From positions 496,001 through 560,000 of the forward strand of contig JARWMV010000252.1 in NCBI GenBank assembly GCA_030998015.1: a stretch of DNA of 64,000 nucleotides. Direction: 5' to 3'. Source of the DNA: Ceratorhiza oryzae-sativae. Taxonomy: Eukaryota; Basidiomycota; Agaricomycetes; Cantharellales; Ceratobasidiaceae. This document shows positions 25,350 through 37,711 of this stretch, one piece after another (the first letter of the stretch is position 1; the number at the start of each line of letters is the position of its first letter). Below the pieces are notes generated by a model. It was not told the origin of the DNA. It made no database searches and was given only the letters and a program-made list of their open reading frames with translations. Made by a program: the position numbers and the translations under genes.

Positions 25350-26422
25350 TTGAGGGAGGATATTTGGCCTCCATAAATTCTTTTTGTGAATCAAATCTAT
25401 CCATTTGTTTCCTATGTGCATGATATAAGAGGTCGTGGATGACAAGAAGCGGTTGAAGATACAACGCAGACAGTCAGCAAGATAAGCTTGGGAATCACCA
25501 CGAGCATTTTCGATGGCTTGAATTTCAATTATCGTGTTCATGCGATAAATCACCCGAGGGCGTGCACTGCGAAGGGTACTCAACAGCCTTTCCGTGGTTA
25601 CGTACGCCGCGCATGCCGTACTAAGGTAATAGTTTAAACTTCTATAGGGGTACTTGCTCCCAGAGACATGACCTTATGACTTAATGTTCATATTTTTATA
25701 CCTTACTTTTCAGTCGTACCACACCACGAGCAAGGTCAGCCAGTCCGATCCGAACCAACTCAAGTGTAAATGCCCTGTATTGAAGCGTCAGCGAGTTGCA
25801 AACAAATAAATACTTCTATTGCCTTCTACTTGGATTGAACATAAAAGATGGGTTATTTAACTCCGTTCATGCGTAGAGCAGGCGAGCATCTAATGAACTC
25901 AGCGCCTTCTGCTAGTTTGATGTATATGGCTAATCGGTCGGCCTAACCTCCTACTAGTCTGGAGGCGCAAGCGCGGGACGGGCGAGCACGCCTCGAAGAA
26001 CATCCGAGGAGCAAAGCTCTCACGCGGGGGTTTTTTTTTTTTTGCTCGGACATCACGATCGGTCGCAAATTAAGAGGGATATACAGAATGGGACGGTGGG
26101 TGGGACAAAAACCGACGGGCGACAATGGGCGCTGCTATGGTGAGATCATGGTCCGACACGCCTCCGCAGGCATCACGCGCCCTTCATCCGAGCCCCTTCT
26201 CGTTGATTATGTTAATGCTCGTCCGCGAGTTCCGCCTTATTAGCTCACTGTGTGGTAGGGGACATCTTATATAGAAAAATACTGGTTCGTAAAACTGACT
26301 GCATTTTTGACAATGATCAACTGGGAAGCGAGCTCTGGTACGAGATGTCGGGTTTTCACTCGGGTGCGTGTCTATGCTCTTACTATTGACTAAAATGCAT
26401 AGCTAATACAGGTGCGAGTCTA
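25350..26422. other. Intergenic region between convergent genes
   Basis: This must contain both 3' ends (tannase plus, DUF1996 minus). A T-run lies at about 26030-26043. Nothing else was recognised. Confidence 0.5.
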
Positions 26423-28104
26423 TTAGGGAGGGCAGTTCTTCTCGGTATAGAGAGTAGCGTCACCAGGGCCAGTTTGGATTGGATTACATCTGTGTAACAG
26501 CAAATTTAGCATTCTATCGCCAAAATAAGCATATACACTCACCCGGGGAGTCTATCCAATACAATCCCATCAATCGTTTCCTTCACTTCTTTGCTGGAAG
26601 CAGGAATTTTACACTTGTTTTGATCAGCAGCAGCACCAACGTTGAACCATTTGCAAGCTTCGGTTATGTCCTTAGATGTTTCATATCATTCGGGTTGTTG
26701 CATTCATCGATTGCGTTCTGAAGAGCGGTAATATCCCATCCATTTTGAAAGTCTCCATGCCAGGAGTAGCCAGTTAGGTCACTGTCGAATTATGAGTGGT
26801 GTTCCGTACGGTCAGAAGCCAAACATACCCGGTGGCGTACACGAAAGGCCATCTATCGGTAGCGGGATTCCAGCGAGGAGCAAAGTCATGAACATTCCAA
26901 GTGACCTATTGGATATTCTGGGTAAGTGTCATATTTATGTCCCCTAGACCAGCCCAAACCTCGTAGAACATCTTCGTGAGCCCAACGGCATGGGTACTTG
27001 GGCAGTTACCATTGTCTAATTGAGAGAGGTAAGCAACGTGAGACATATGGTCCGCCGAGTCAACATTCTAATTGCATAGTTAGCTACATTTATGAGAGCG
27101 CGGGAGTATTTGTATATACCTTTCCGTCCCAGCATGCAGGCATGTGCAGGCGTGATTGAAATCCAGCTTCACACTCAGTGGTTGGGAAACCGTGACCCTC
27201 GTAATCTTTGTTAGGGGTGGTATAGCGCAGGCAGATCCAACCAGCGGCTCGCTCTCTCAGTTCCGCCTGAGTTCCCACACCGTCGGTATACCTGGTACCA
27301 ACGGTGAGAACAGGGGATTTCAGCGCATATATTCCGCTGGCCCTCACTTTTTGGAGCGAGAATAGGGGTTGCCGCTGATCATCTTAAATCCTTTGGGGAA
27401 CGCCTTGAGTCCAGGACCTCCATTAATTTTGTCTTGGGCACCGCGGTTTTGGTAGTAAACCAGAAGGCCTAAAAGAAACTTAGAATAATCCATCATATTT
27501 GTCTTATCTCTCATGGTTTACCTCCGTTCGCAACTACCTCAAACTTGCCGTTCTTTGGATCACGGAAGTATAATTTGGGGAACCCTGAAGGAAAGTAGCT
27601 TTGAACAAGTGGGGGCATAGGATGAGAATCGATTGATGCTAACAGTAGTTAGATAAATCCTACTTTCATGTTTGGGTAAATTTTACCTGGGAGATTCGCA
27701 AATAAAGCTGACTTGCTTAATGAGACATGATGTGCAAGATGATGCCCGAAGAGAGTCATAGGTGCTGTTTGAGCGGAAATCTGTCATCTGTTAGCTAGAG
27801 AAATAGTGTAACAGGAGACTCTCCATACTCGATCCACCATGCACTGTCTGTGAACAGAAGCATTAATGATACATATATCGCGTTTGAATGAGATTAGCAT
27901 ACATGAACATGCTGTGAGGGATTTATCTCAGGTTGAACGATGGGGTCAATGCGCTCTACACGTTGGAGGTGCATAAATTTAGCGACTTGAATAGCCTGAA
28001 AATAAACCTTGAACGAGCGGGTCGGTACATGCGAGCCTGAACCAAGCATTGGCGCTGCTCGCGAAGGTAAATGCAGCGACGAGCGAAGTAGAAAGCTTGA
28101 ACAT
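26423..28104 (-). CDS. Secreted DUF1996 protein (one-base frame break)
   Basis: Reading exons on the minus strand: 28008-28104, 27903-27955, 27829-27847, 27787 downward through 27522-27638, 27348-27468, 27120-27291, 26960-27067, 26829-26905, 26543-26781 and 26423-26489. The start MFKLSTSLVAAFTFASSANA is a signal peptide and leads straight into WFRLACTDPLVQERIDPIV, the usual beginning of DUF1996 proteins. Later hallmarks are GLLVYYQNRG, FPKGFKMISGNP, GFPTTECEAGF, MPACWDGK, CPSTHAVGLTKMFYEV, WPFVYATGD and GYSWHGDFQNGWD. DUF1996 proteins are secreted, of unknown function, and common in saprotrophic and plant-associated fungi. Between NAIDECNNPND and DITEACKWFN one base is missing near 26677. The junction at 27829/27787 is also not phase-clean. 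The gene could be a recent pseudogene, but a consensus error is simpler. Confidence 0.8.
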
Positions 28105-28229
28105 GTTCAAAATCGGAGCGGAAAGATCTGGCTAGTCGAGTCAAGAACTGTGGTAATTATTGGCCCACCATCTCATCCACTTATAAACATTTTGTCCATG
28201 CACAGCGTTCAACAGGAGAAAACAGGTTT

Positions 28230-28300
28230 GCCGGAGTGGCCGAGCGGGCTAGTTCGACTGCTGCCCGACAGGGCTGATCGGTTGCAGAATGAGTTCGCGT
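28230..28300 (+). other. tRNA-like 5' half (relic)
   Basis: GCCGGAG, TG and an A-box-like TGGCCGAGCGG (28237-28247) follow each other exactly as at the start of a tRNA-Leu or tRNA-Ser gene. No matching 3' acceptor strand (CTCCGGC) is seen downstream. The only T-loop-like spot is GAGTTCGCG near 28289. I read this as a decayed tRNA or tRNA-derived repeat, or chance; it is not a working tRNA gene. The rest of 28105-28973 holds nothing recognised. Confidence 0.25.
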
Positions 28301-28973
28301 AGCTACAGGCGGCCGTATGATGACTTGGCAGCGAGATTTTAGAAAGGTGCTCAACTGATGATAGAACAAGCACAAGCGAAATCAGCTCAATGCTGCTACG
28401 GTCCCCGCTCAACGCGGAAACAGCTATGTGAGATAATCAGCTTGCCACCAGTGCCTCTGCCTATCCGAGAATGTTTGTCTCCGAGCAACACCCCGATCGT
28501 GGGGCAGCCTATTCGGTTTTAATTTCAAGAACCTGAGCGTAAGAAAAGTGATTGCCGAAAAGAACGGTTAACGCATGCCTTTCCCCTTACCGTCACATCT
28601 AACTCCGAGATGGAGAATGGGTATCTACGGTGTGAATGAAGTTACACCTGGTAGGTATATTATATTCCGCTGAGCAACAACTCCCACAAGTTTTTGTAAA
28701 GCTTAATTAGCGGTTTCTGAGTCTCCAAAGGGAACGCATGCTGTTTGAGATAATTGATGGGAGCATACAGGATCGAGGCGTGACGCAACCTCACTACACG
28801 GGGTTAACACTCTGAGAGGGACTGCTTTTCATTCGCTCTTGTCCCCATTGACACAACGGAGTGGGACAAATATGTGGCTATAGACTGGGTTCAGTTTCAA
28901 GATAGTCTACACAAAAATCCTATGAAAGTTTCGGTTCCCAATACTCAAGTTGCTGTATCCCAGCACTCAGAAA

Positions 28974-30899
28974 TCAATCGAATAATAGCTCCTCAACGCT
29001 CTCAACCAGGAGGTCGACGATTCTACGAACCTCCTCGCTTGTCACGTTGTATGCGGGGGCTAAGATTGCGTGATCTCCGCGCGTTCCATCTACAGACCCC
29101 GTCATAGCAATAGCCACCAACCCTTTGTCCATCGTCTTGTCTTGGAGGACCAGTCCAAAACGGCGATTTCTTGAGACATCGTTACCTGCTCCGGTAGACC
29201 GCTGATATGCAGCGTTGATACGTGGAAGTTCTTCATTTGGAATGTCGAACTCCACACCCCAGAACAGCCCTCCTCCACGAATATCGGAGATGTATGGCGC
29301 GGCACGGGCGTTAGGTCCTTGTAGCCTGTCTTTGAGAAGTTTTTCTAGCTCTGCTCCACGCTCACGACAGCGCTCGAGTAGGTTCTCAGCTGCGATCACG
29401 CGCTGGACCGCGAGTGAAGCGGCTGAAGCAATTGGGTGGGCTTGATAGGTGTGCCCGTGGAGCCTGAATGAAAGTTGTATGGCGCTTTTTTGACAAAAAA
29501 AAGTGCTCACCAATAACCGCTTCCATCGCGGATCCCTTTCGCAACTTTAGGGGAAACCAGAACCGCACCAATCGACGCAAATCTGTAGACAAAAGTTAAG
29601 CATTGGGAAGAATAGAATCTTATAATACTCACCCTCCACCTAGACCTTTAGCAACAGCCTGAATATCCGGAGGGACGCCATCACCGAAGCTCTCCCAAGC
29701 GTGCAAAGTTCCCATCCCTATATGCGCATGTAAGCACAGCCCCAAGGTAACTTGGACTACGTAACCTACGGCCCATGCCACTCATCACCTCATCAAGAAG
29801 GAACAAGGCGCCATACTTGTCGCATATTTCTCGACATGCTTTAAAATATCCCTTTGGGGCAGGAACACATCCTGTTGTCGCGCCTACCACCGTCTCGGCA
29901 ACAACTAGCTCAGATATTTAGTTAATGTGTGAGGATTTGGGTAGCGAGACGAACATGCAATCACAGTATCCCCCCCTAGTTGTTGAAACTTGGAGTCAAG
30001 CTCTTCTTTGAGTCTTTGTACATATGCCTCTTCGCTTTCCGCTTCATGCGCGTAGTGTCGGTAATATGCCGGCCCGACATGATGGAAATTCTGGTGATCT
30101 AGGACTGCTTCATAAGGAACTCGCCGGCCAGGGTGGTTGCCCAATGCTAGCGTTGCATAAGTGTTTCCGTGATATGATAGTTGGCGAGCAATGAAGTTGG
30201 TTCGTTGTGGCTGCTTTGTTTCGTAGTAGTATTGACGAGCAAGTTTGATCATGGCCTCGACCGCCTCCGAACCTACAATCGTTCGATTTTCAACTACAGG
30301 GTGGGAATATAAGGTGCACACCTCCAGATAAAAACCCGACTTGTTCAAAGGCACCTTTGGGGGATGCCTCGATCAATGTCTTGGCCAATTCTTCTGCCGG
30401 TTCGTTTGAGAGCTGCGCATTGTACACGTCTACGACACTCAGGTATTGCTACATCAAAGCGTGGCTCTGAGGCTTGACTCACATGCCATCTTTTCCACTT
30501 GTTCCTGTACTGCCTTTACTACGACTGGATGTCCATTTCCAACACAGCTGACGGCCGCCCCTCCAACACCGTCAATGATCTGTGTACCGTTTTGCATTGT
30601 GATGTAAACGCCTAAAACCAACACTTAGTCGAATGACGCGCAGAAGATGCAACTGCAGACATACCATCGGCGGATGTAGCAATCGGTGGACACCATGGAG
30701 TACGGTGTAGGATAGCGCTCTTTCCAGTCATTTGGGCAAGGTTTGGAGGAACGCCCTGCTTGAGGGCTTGGGCGGGAGTAGTTGAGTTCTCTTGGGCAGG
30801 CAAAGCAGATGGAGACATGGTAGCTGCTAGGGCGTGGTGGTCAGTGGTACGAGGCTTCCAGCTCGGGGTAGCGTGAGAGGGGCGTTTAATACGAGTCAT
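28974..30899 (-). CDS. Class III pyridoxal-phosphate aminotransferase
   Basis: Eight exons on the minus strand (30665-30899, 30483-30611, 30322-30429, 29955-30272, 29770-29904, 29633-29717, 29511-29582, 28974-29463) close in frame to 523 residues. Family marks in order: [39 protein letters not shown] (cofactor phosphate region), [19 protein letters not shown], a helix ending in [13 protein letters not shown] (the Asp that contacts the pyridine nitrogen), and [17 protein letters not shown] with the Schiff-base lysine. The enzyme moves an amino group between an omega-amino compound and an oxo-acid; the substrate cannot be read from sequence. The first 27 residues are basic and precede a second Met at 30818, so either start is possible. 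The neighbouring DUF1996 gene is on the same strand but clearly separate. Confidence 0.9.
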
Positions 30900-31153
30900 G
30901 TCTCATCACATGAGTGGAGAGTGGGGAATGATAACCATCCGTGATATGATATGAATCAAAAGTTAGCCGAGCCCAATATGCACAATGCAAATATGTGTAC
31001 CGGTTTTTGGCGAGCGGAGATCAATGGAATGACATGTTAAGATTGTTGGGGTAGATGTAGGTATTATAATATTAATCCAATTCGATTGAGCATACTCAAA
31101 ATCACAGGGCGTCTAGTAAAGGTTTACCCAACCTACTCGTCCCATGATCGTCC

Positions 31154-32901
31154 TCATTGCAGGAGCGAACCAACCTCGGCTAAAAATTTGTCGTAGTCAT
31201 CTTTACCTTGGGCCACCTGACTAGGCTTGGATGCCCCACCCGGCCTGCTCGTGGTCCCCAACTGACTGTCCAACGTGCTCATGAGATCCTTGCGAATTTC
31301 GGAAGGTAAACTATCGTTCTGTTCACCAGGAGCCGCATCGACCTGTATTCCGCTATTTGAGTTGCCGGCGGTCCCTTTTTTAGCGGCACGTCTCATAGAA
31401 GCCGGGACGAATGCAGTCGCTTCCTTCTTGAGATCGCGTAATTCTGGCTCGGCAGAAATTGTAGCAGATGCTGTTAAATGGGTGACACCGGCCGGCTTGG
31501 GAGGAAGGCCGGCTGGCGGCTGTGAAGGCATGAACGGGGCTTGGTGCCGCTGAGCTTGGTGGGCTTGAAATGTAACATGAGGGACGTTGGACAAGGGATC
31601 TTGCACAACGCGGACCGCTTCGGCGTGTTGTCGATCCAGAGCCGGCCTTGGCCCCCTTCCGGGTCCGGGATTTTGTGGAGGGTAATGAGGATAACCCGGT
31701 GGAAAAGCGGTAGGCGGGACAGGGAAGGCAGGAGTGTTCGAGGCAGCAGCGTATGTAGTAAGTGCTGGGGGGATCGCCATGAAATGGGGTGGATATGGGG
31801 GGCCGGTCGCAAGGGAATGCATTGGAGGGGGGGCCTGAGGCAATGGCGGAGCCGACTTGGGTGGTGGGGGACCAGGGGGCATCGGGATATCATCCAAGTC
31901 GTCGGAGCTCGAATCAGAATCATCAGCCTGAGCGCCGTCAGGCGGTGGTCCAGCCGGCAAGGCTATATCCTCATCATCCGATTCTGCTTCATCTACCCAA
32001 GCTATAAGTCTAGGGCCAGGTGCAAACGCGGTGTCAACTTACCACTATCGGATTCCTCGCTCCCATCACTCATTTCAGCATCTACATCAGCAGAGGTACT
32101 ATTTAACATTGCTTGCAACTGACGTCGATCCTCTTCAATCTCGTGTGGTAACAGTGCTGAAAAGTTCGTTAATAACAGTTCATGAACCCACTAACGAAAA
32201 AACCACGCCTTTCCGCATACGGCATACCTGGAGGGGGCATGCCGTAGGGGTTCATGACAGGGTCATAGTACAAACTTCGTTCTGGATGAATCGGCAACCC
32301 GTTTTTGCCAAAAATCGAACGAACAGCGGGAGAGGCACTACCTGAGTACACACGAGAGGATGGTCGACATTGGAAGCGGGTAGGACAGAAACAAACTTAC
32401 CGCCCGATGCACTCGGTTCCTGCTTACGCTTGGGGCCATGCAAACCGCGTACAAGATGTGCTTGTTCTGGATGTGCTTTGACATAGTCTTGTTTGATCTT
32501 GCGAATGCGTTCGACCTCGGTGCGCAGTTCCTTGAGCCTTGCTAATTGTTTCGAGTCAAGTTTAGCTTCACCAAGATCCTCAAGCTCCTGGACCTCTGTC
32601 TCCAGCGCTATAGATTGGTATTTTAAATATGCGAAACATATCTTTGGTCACATAATACGTACGAACCACTTGTGTCCTTTTTCAGAGTAGCCGTCTCGCG
32701 AGCTTTCGCACGATTCTCCTTGTTCTATCATACTATAAGTCGAATTTTCCATGACGTACTTAGCCGTCGGTCGCACCTTTTTCAATTCTTTTGCGCGTTG
32801 GGCTTTACCTGTGCATTGCCGGTTGTAAGTTCTCGCCACCTTCATCCTTGCACGAACTTACGATGCGCATCAGCAGGATTGAGGTTTTTCCCTTTGGCCA
32901 T
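31154..32901 (-). CDS. WBP11-like pre-mRNA splicing factor
   Basis: Seven exons (32862-32901, 32777-32808, 32667-32724, 32401-32607, 32228-32341, 32043-32156, 31154-32001) give 470 residues. The start, MAKGKNLNPADAHRKAQRAK, followed by ELKKNKENRAKARE, is the conserved N-terminus of WBP11/Wbp11-family proteins. A coiled-coil Lys/Glu segment and PIHPERSLYYDPVMNPYG follow. The second half is Pro-rich with PPGPP-type runs (LPAGPPPDG, IPMPPGPPPP) between acidic patches; in homologues these bind WW domains, and the protein sits in spliceosomal complexes with PQBP1. The C-terminus (YDKFLAEVGSLL) is also of the family type. A nuclear splicing role is inferred. The exon 5 to 6 boundary could shift by a few codons (PPG then either ALLPHE or MPYAER-type sequence). 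Confidence 0.88.
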
Positions 32902-33826
32902 GGTAGGAACTAAGTATTCGTGTGAATAACGGCCTGGTATCAATTAAGAGTGTGTAGTGCTGCGATAGCGTTGGACCAGTCAAGTATCAGAACAACAGCG
33001 AGTCACGTGTTTTGACGACTCCCAGCCGCCAGCCGGTCGTTCCAAGTGGGGTTCCAAGCAGCTGCCTCGCATGCGACTATTCAAGACGCATATCCATACA
33101 AAAATACACAAGAGCAAAGTGCGGAACCAATATAATTAAATGGGTGCAGCAGGCCGGAGAGTGGGAACTAGGATCCCAGAATTGAGTGGTTTTGAGAGAC
33201 AAGTCAACCTATCAGTGTGTGTGTCTTGTATAGTATTGTATCTGTAAACTTGGCACATTCCATCTCACGAGCTCAATCCCTTATAACACGACAAACTGTT
33301 ATCGTTCACCACCCACCTGCAGTATCGAACGTCCTCGATATGATTTATACCGCCTACCGCCTTCGACCGACTCTGGTTCGAATGTGAATAGGTAACTGTT
33401 TGCGAGACATAGCGGTTGGTGTTCTTGGACCAAGTTGTTCGGAATCGCGTGTTATTCTCGTAGCTAGGAGTAGGCTCGAAAGGCAACAAACCCTCAGTCT
33501 GAAATATAACTTGATGTGCTTGCTTACGCCGATCGAAGCACCACGGTCTCACGGGGTTTACCACCATTGCACTCCCGGCTAAACAAATGAGGCCCTGTTA
33601 AGCCGTTTATTTACTAGTCACAGCTTGGTCACTTGAAGGGGAAGGGGGGGGGGGATCGCGAAGGGTTTCCATTTCCTTCGTAGCATTTTATGTACATTCG
33701 TGTTTTAAGGATAGATTTGAAGAGATAAAGCATACGAGTGAAAGAAACATATAAAAGTCTTGTGATGGGGGCATCCAAGACATGCTATTTTACAAAAAGG
33801 AAGCATCGAAAACCAAGTTCACTTTC
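32902..33826. other. Intergenic region
   Basis: This holds the upstream region of the WBP11-like gene and the 3' end of the NBR1-like gene. A G-run lies near 33643-33654. No further gene is seen. Confidence 0.5.
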
Positions 33827-36800
33827 TTACTCGCTCTCGTAGACGACTTCAAATCCATCACCACCTTCGGAACGGGCAGCTGCTGCGCGGGCTTGTGCGG
33901 CTTGCCGGCGAACCTCCTCCCACACAACCGAATCATCAGAATCCAAGGAACCAATGCTCTCGACGTCTGCGGTGTCCACGACGCTCGGTGCAAGGGTGGA
34001 TGGCAATGAGTACATCACTGGGGAGATGGAGGCCGCATACCCTGATGGTGCGTGGGGGATAACGATGCTCGAAGCAGCTACTTCGCTGCTTCCAGACGAG
34101 CCAGCTCGCTCCATCTCTGCAACAACGATCTCGCACCACACGCGAGCACCAAACGCTTCACCCTCGGGGGTCTTGAGACGCCAGTAGCTCACGTAGCGGC
34201 CTGGCTCTTCGGGCGCCTTCATCTCGACTTCAACGTCAATCTCCTTGCCAGGAGTGAAGTCACCAGCGATGGTCCAGTGTACAAGGTCGGGCTCGATCAA
34301 CATGGAGTGACCACCAACAAACGAGATTGTAGTACCCTTGGGCCATGCGACAAGTCCGTCGTTGAGCATTCTCCAGCACTTGGCAAACTCTGCACCACCA
34401 GAGACAACTTGACCGTCAACGATGCTTCGATCCTCGACAAACGCAGCGCTGAGAATCACAGCGTCGGACGGGGCGGAGACTATGGAAATACTCGAAACCG
34501 GGGTAGACACACGGCTCTCGAACGCTTGAAGCCCCTCAGTAGCAACGGACAAAGGCACGAGCCGTGAGGGCTCCGCAGGCCTGGGTGACTCAGGGAATCC
34601 AGAGATAAGAGCTGGAAGATTGGACTCGGGCAACACGGGTGACGGGACACGGTCAGGGGTACTAACAGCATCGGACATAGCAACTTCGTGAGCAATCACT
34701 TCGGGCTCAGAGACAACGGATTGGGCAACGGACACCGGTTCCGAGATGATTGAGTCGGCAATGGCGACGGGCTCCGGAACTGCAATCAGCTCTGGCTCGC
34801 TGGTGACCTGAGACTCATGGACCTGTACGCTGGGGAACGAAACGGGGCGCGAGTTGGTCATGAGTGTCATCTGGGGTGCCTCGGGATCGCGTTCCTCATC
34901 AACGGTAACGGCATGGCTGACGGATGGAGAAGCAACCGACCAGCCTGACTCTGACTGGGGCTGGGAGCCCTGGCGGAGAGCGCGGGGCTCGAATTCCTGC
35001 CTCCTTGGCTCGTCACTGAGTTTGGGAGAGGGCTGGGCCTCAACGATCGGGCGGACAGAAACGGGGGCATCGTACGAGGGTTTGTACATGCTCGAGTGGT
35101 GAGACACATGTTCATCTAGCTTGGCGCTCGAGGAAGCAGCGGACCATGAGTCGGCAAGGCTCTTCTCCATGGCCTGAGCTTGAGCCAGAAGTGGCGATGG
35201 GATAGGGGGCGGCGAGGGAACAGCACCCGTAGACGCAGGCGCAGGTGATTGAGGAAGACTTGGGACGATAGTAGTGTGTGGGACAATGGTACAGCCAAAG
35301 GTCGAAAGGGGAACGATCGGCGACGGAGAGGCGGTGTGGAATAGCTCCGTTGCCGTAGCGGGTTCAACGGCTGGCGCGAAGGAGCCGACTGGTAAGATTC
35401 GAGCCAAGTTGTGGTTTGTGGGAGAGCTTGACATAGGCTCTGGCTGTGAAGCTTGTCCACGTCCAGCAAACGAGAGTATAGTCTTCAAGCCATCGTAATC
35501 CGATACGTGTGACCGCAGTTTAACATATGCATGTGTTTTGGGATGGACTGGAATCGGCAACGCCTCGCAGCGTTCACAAATATCAAAATCGGGGCAGGAC
35601 GGATGGATGCACTAACTCAAGAAATCAGTCAACGAAGGAGAGAGGTAGTTAATTACACAAACCTTGTAACGGACACCAACGATTTGCTTCTGGCAGACGT
35701 CACATCGGGCATGATGCCGGAAAGAGGATTGAGGCGAGGTACGTGCCTAAACGCAGTTATTCAACACCACGTAAAGATGGGGTTCAGCATCATTCTTACC
35801 ACGATGTCTCCCTGCTTGTGAACCTTCGCAAACGAATGACCGGGGTGAACCTCGTCGGTAATGTTGAAGCAGCGCTGGCAAACATCGTAGTCTGGACACG
35901 CAACGCACTTGTACCTCACACCCATGATTCGCGACGAGCACAAGTCGCATGCAGCCGAGTGCTGAGCGGGTTGCACGGGCTGTGACGGGCGAGAAGGCCG
36001 AGGCGTGCGGACAGGGGCGGGCACAGGAATGCGAAGCCGAGTTGGGGGATGGTCGACATTGACGTTGGGGCGACCACGAGCGCGAATACGATTTGGCTGG
36101 GGGGCGTCGACGTTGCGTACAACAACCTCACCAGGCTGAACGATCGCATAGAATTCGTGCACTCCGTTGAAGTGTTCTTTGCCAACGCAGTTGTCACAAA
36201 AGTCAAAATCTTCGCAGTCGAGGCACTTGTGTCGAACCCCGTGAATCCGCTCGGAGCAGCCATCACACCATGCACGATGAACCGGATTGGGTGGGATAGG
36301 TGGAGCATTGGTAACCGATAGAGGGACAGCAGTCGAAGGTCTGTTGCCGTCAGGTGCGACAACGTGAGTAACAACCCTCGTTGGACGATCGAGGTGGATC
36401 ATATCATGATCGGCCTTGTGCTCTTGGGGTTCAGCCCGAGCATTATAGCACTTGTCACAGAGATCAAAGTCTGAACAAAGGGATTCAATGAACTTGCCAC
36501 ATGATCATATGATTAGGTAACCTTACCGTGGCAGACGGTGCACTTGTGACGCAGACCAATAATAGTCTCATCACACGCATCGCAGTTGGCAGGATGAACA
36601 GTACGAGCAGGACGAGTAGAATCAGGAGGGGGTGTAGGTGCCATGGAATCCTTGGTGTATGGCGTAAACCGCACGGGGTGATCCCAACCCTGTTCTACGT
36701 GGAATCCTGCATGCTGGATGGTAGCGCGCTCTACGTCACCCAAGCAATTGATGCAGGCGTCGACTGCGCCGCAGCTGTCACACTTGTACCGAGGACCATC

Positions 36801-37711
36801 ATGGCTGCAGCCCACGCACAAAGGCGAAGATGATCCGTGGCGAACAGCGGGCGCAGTGATGATTCGAATGGGATCCTCGATGTGCATGAATCGATGCATG
36901 GGGGTGTGTTCAGATATCGGGAATCCAGAGATGTAACAGCCATCACAGAGGTCAAAGTCGGGGCAGGTCATGCACTTGTGTCTTGTACCTTCAATATTGC
37001 CTTGGCATGAATCACACTTGTAGGTCAACACACGAGCAGAGCGCTTGTTCTTGACGGTACGAGGCTTGCAGATGTAGCACCCGAGGGGCCGAGGAAGAAC
37101 CGAACAGAGACACTGAGGAGCATCGGGGTTGACAAGCGTTTCAGAGCTCTGGTTGGCTGCGGCCGACGTCGGGGACAGGTTGCTGCTTGGCGGATGGATT
37201 GCCTGGAAGGTGTGCGGCATGTTGGCGTGTGTGGACTGGATATCGCGCGTGGTCATGCAGCTGTTGCACTGCGCAAACCACGTGTTAGTCAGACCGTGGC
37301 ACGACAGATCACGCCATGACTCACCAAGTCAAAGTCGTAGCAGTCCAAGCACTTGTGGCGGATACCGACGACTTGCTGGGTGCAGGAATCACACCAGATG
37401 CCTTTATGCACGTACTCTTCCGCAGGTGGAGCGGATGCGGATGCGGGTTCTGCGGCATAAGCACCCGGGACAGCCTGCGTCATCTCCACATCGGTGTCAA
37501 ACAAAGCACTGCGGGTGGCCGAAGGCGCAGCGGGCACATGGCTCGGGGTGGCAGGATCCGAGAAGTTCTCGTGCACAGTACGCTGAAGGTCGGCAATGAA
37601 CGAATCCATCAGGCTGCGAACTTCACGCTTGCCCTGATCGACGGAGCAGCAAGACGAAGTCGAGGCTTGACTATAGAAGGAGGTGGGGCGTGAAGCACCG
37701 TTGCGCTCCAT
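33827..37711 (-). CDS. NBR1-like selective autophagy receptor with seven ZZ-type fingers
   Basis: Five exons (37325-37711, 36527-37268, 35800-36470, 35663-35746, 33827-35611) give 1222 residues. Seven ZZ-type zinc fingers follow one another. Six are canonical, with the pattern WCDSC..VVGIRHKCLDCYDFDLC or close to it; the third (LCVGCSHDGPRYKCDSC) is degenerate. Then comes a long disordered part and a four-tryptophan (FW/NBR1) domain with FAKCWRMLNDGLVAWPKG, LVHWTIAGDF and GRYVSYWRLKTPEGEAFGARVWCE. Near the end, acidic DSDDSVVWEEV (WEEV codons 33911-33922) fits an Atg8-interacting motif. NBR1 proteins link cargo to Atg8 during selective autophagy or the Nbr1-mediated vacuolar pathway. No PB1 or UBA domain is visible, as in several fungal members. 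It is divergent from the Ser/Pro-rich gene at 38856. Confidence 0.9.

Noticed and set aside
27639..27828. A second frameshift in the DUF1996 gene near 27700
   Set aside because: A longer intron with a gtctca donor can join SSCTS to SIDSHPM in frame, so a break is not forced here, although the donor is weak.
22874..28104. The tannase and DUF1996 genes as part of a biosynthetic or defence cluster
   Set aside because: They are convergent single secreted-protein genes. No transporter, regulator or tailoring enzyme set lies with them.
30273..30429. Apparent frameshift in the aminotransferase between exons 3 and 4
   Set aside because: Reading exon 3 as [12 protein letters not shown] and splicing at 30321/30272 gives [13 protein letters not shown] in frame. 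My first frame choice was wrong.
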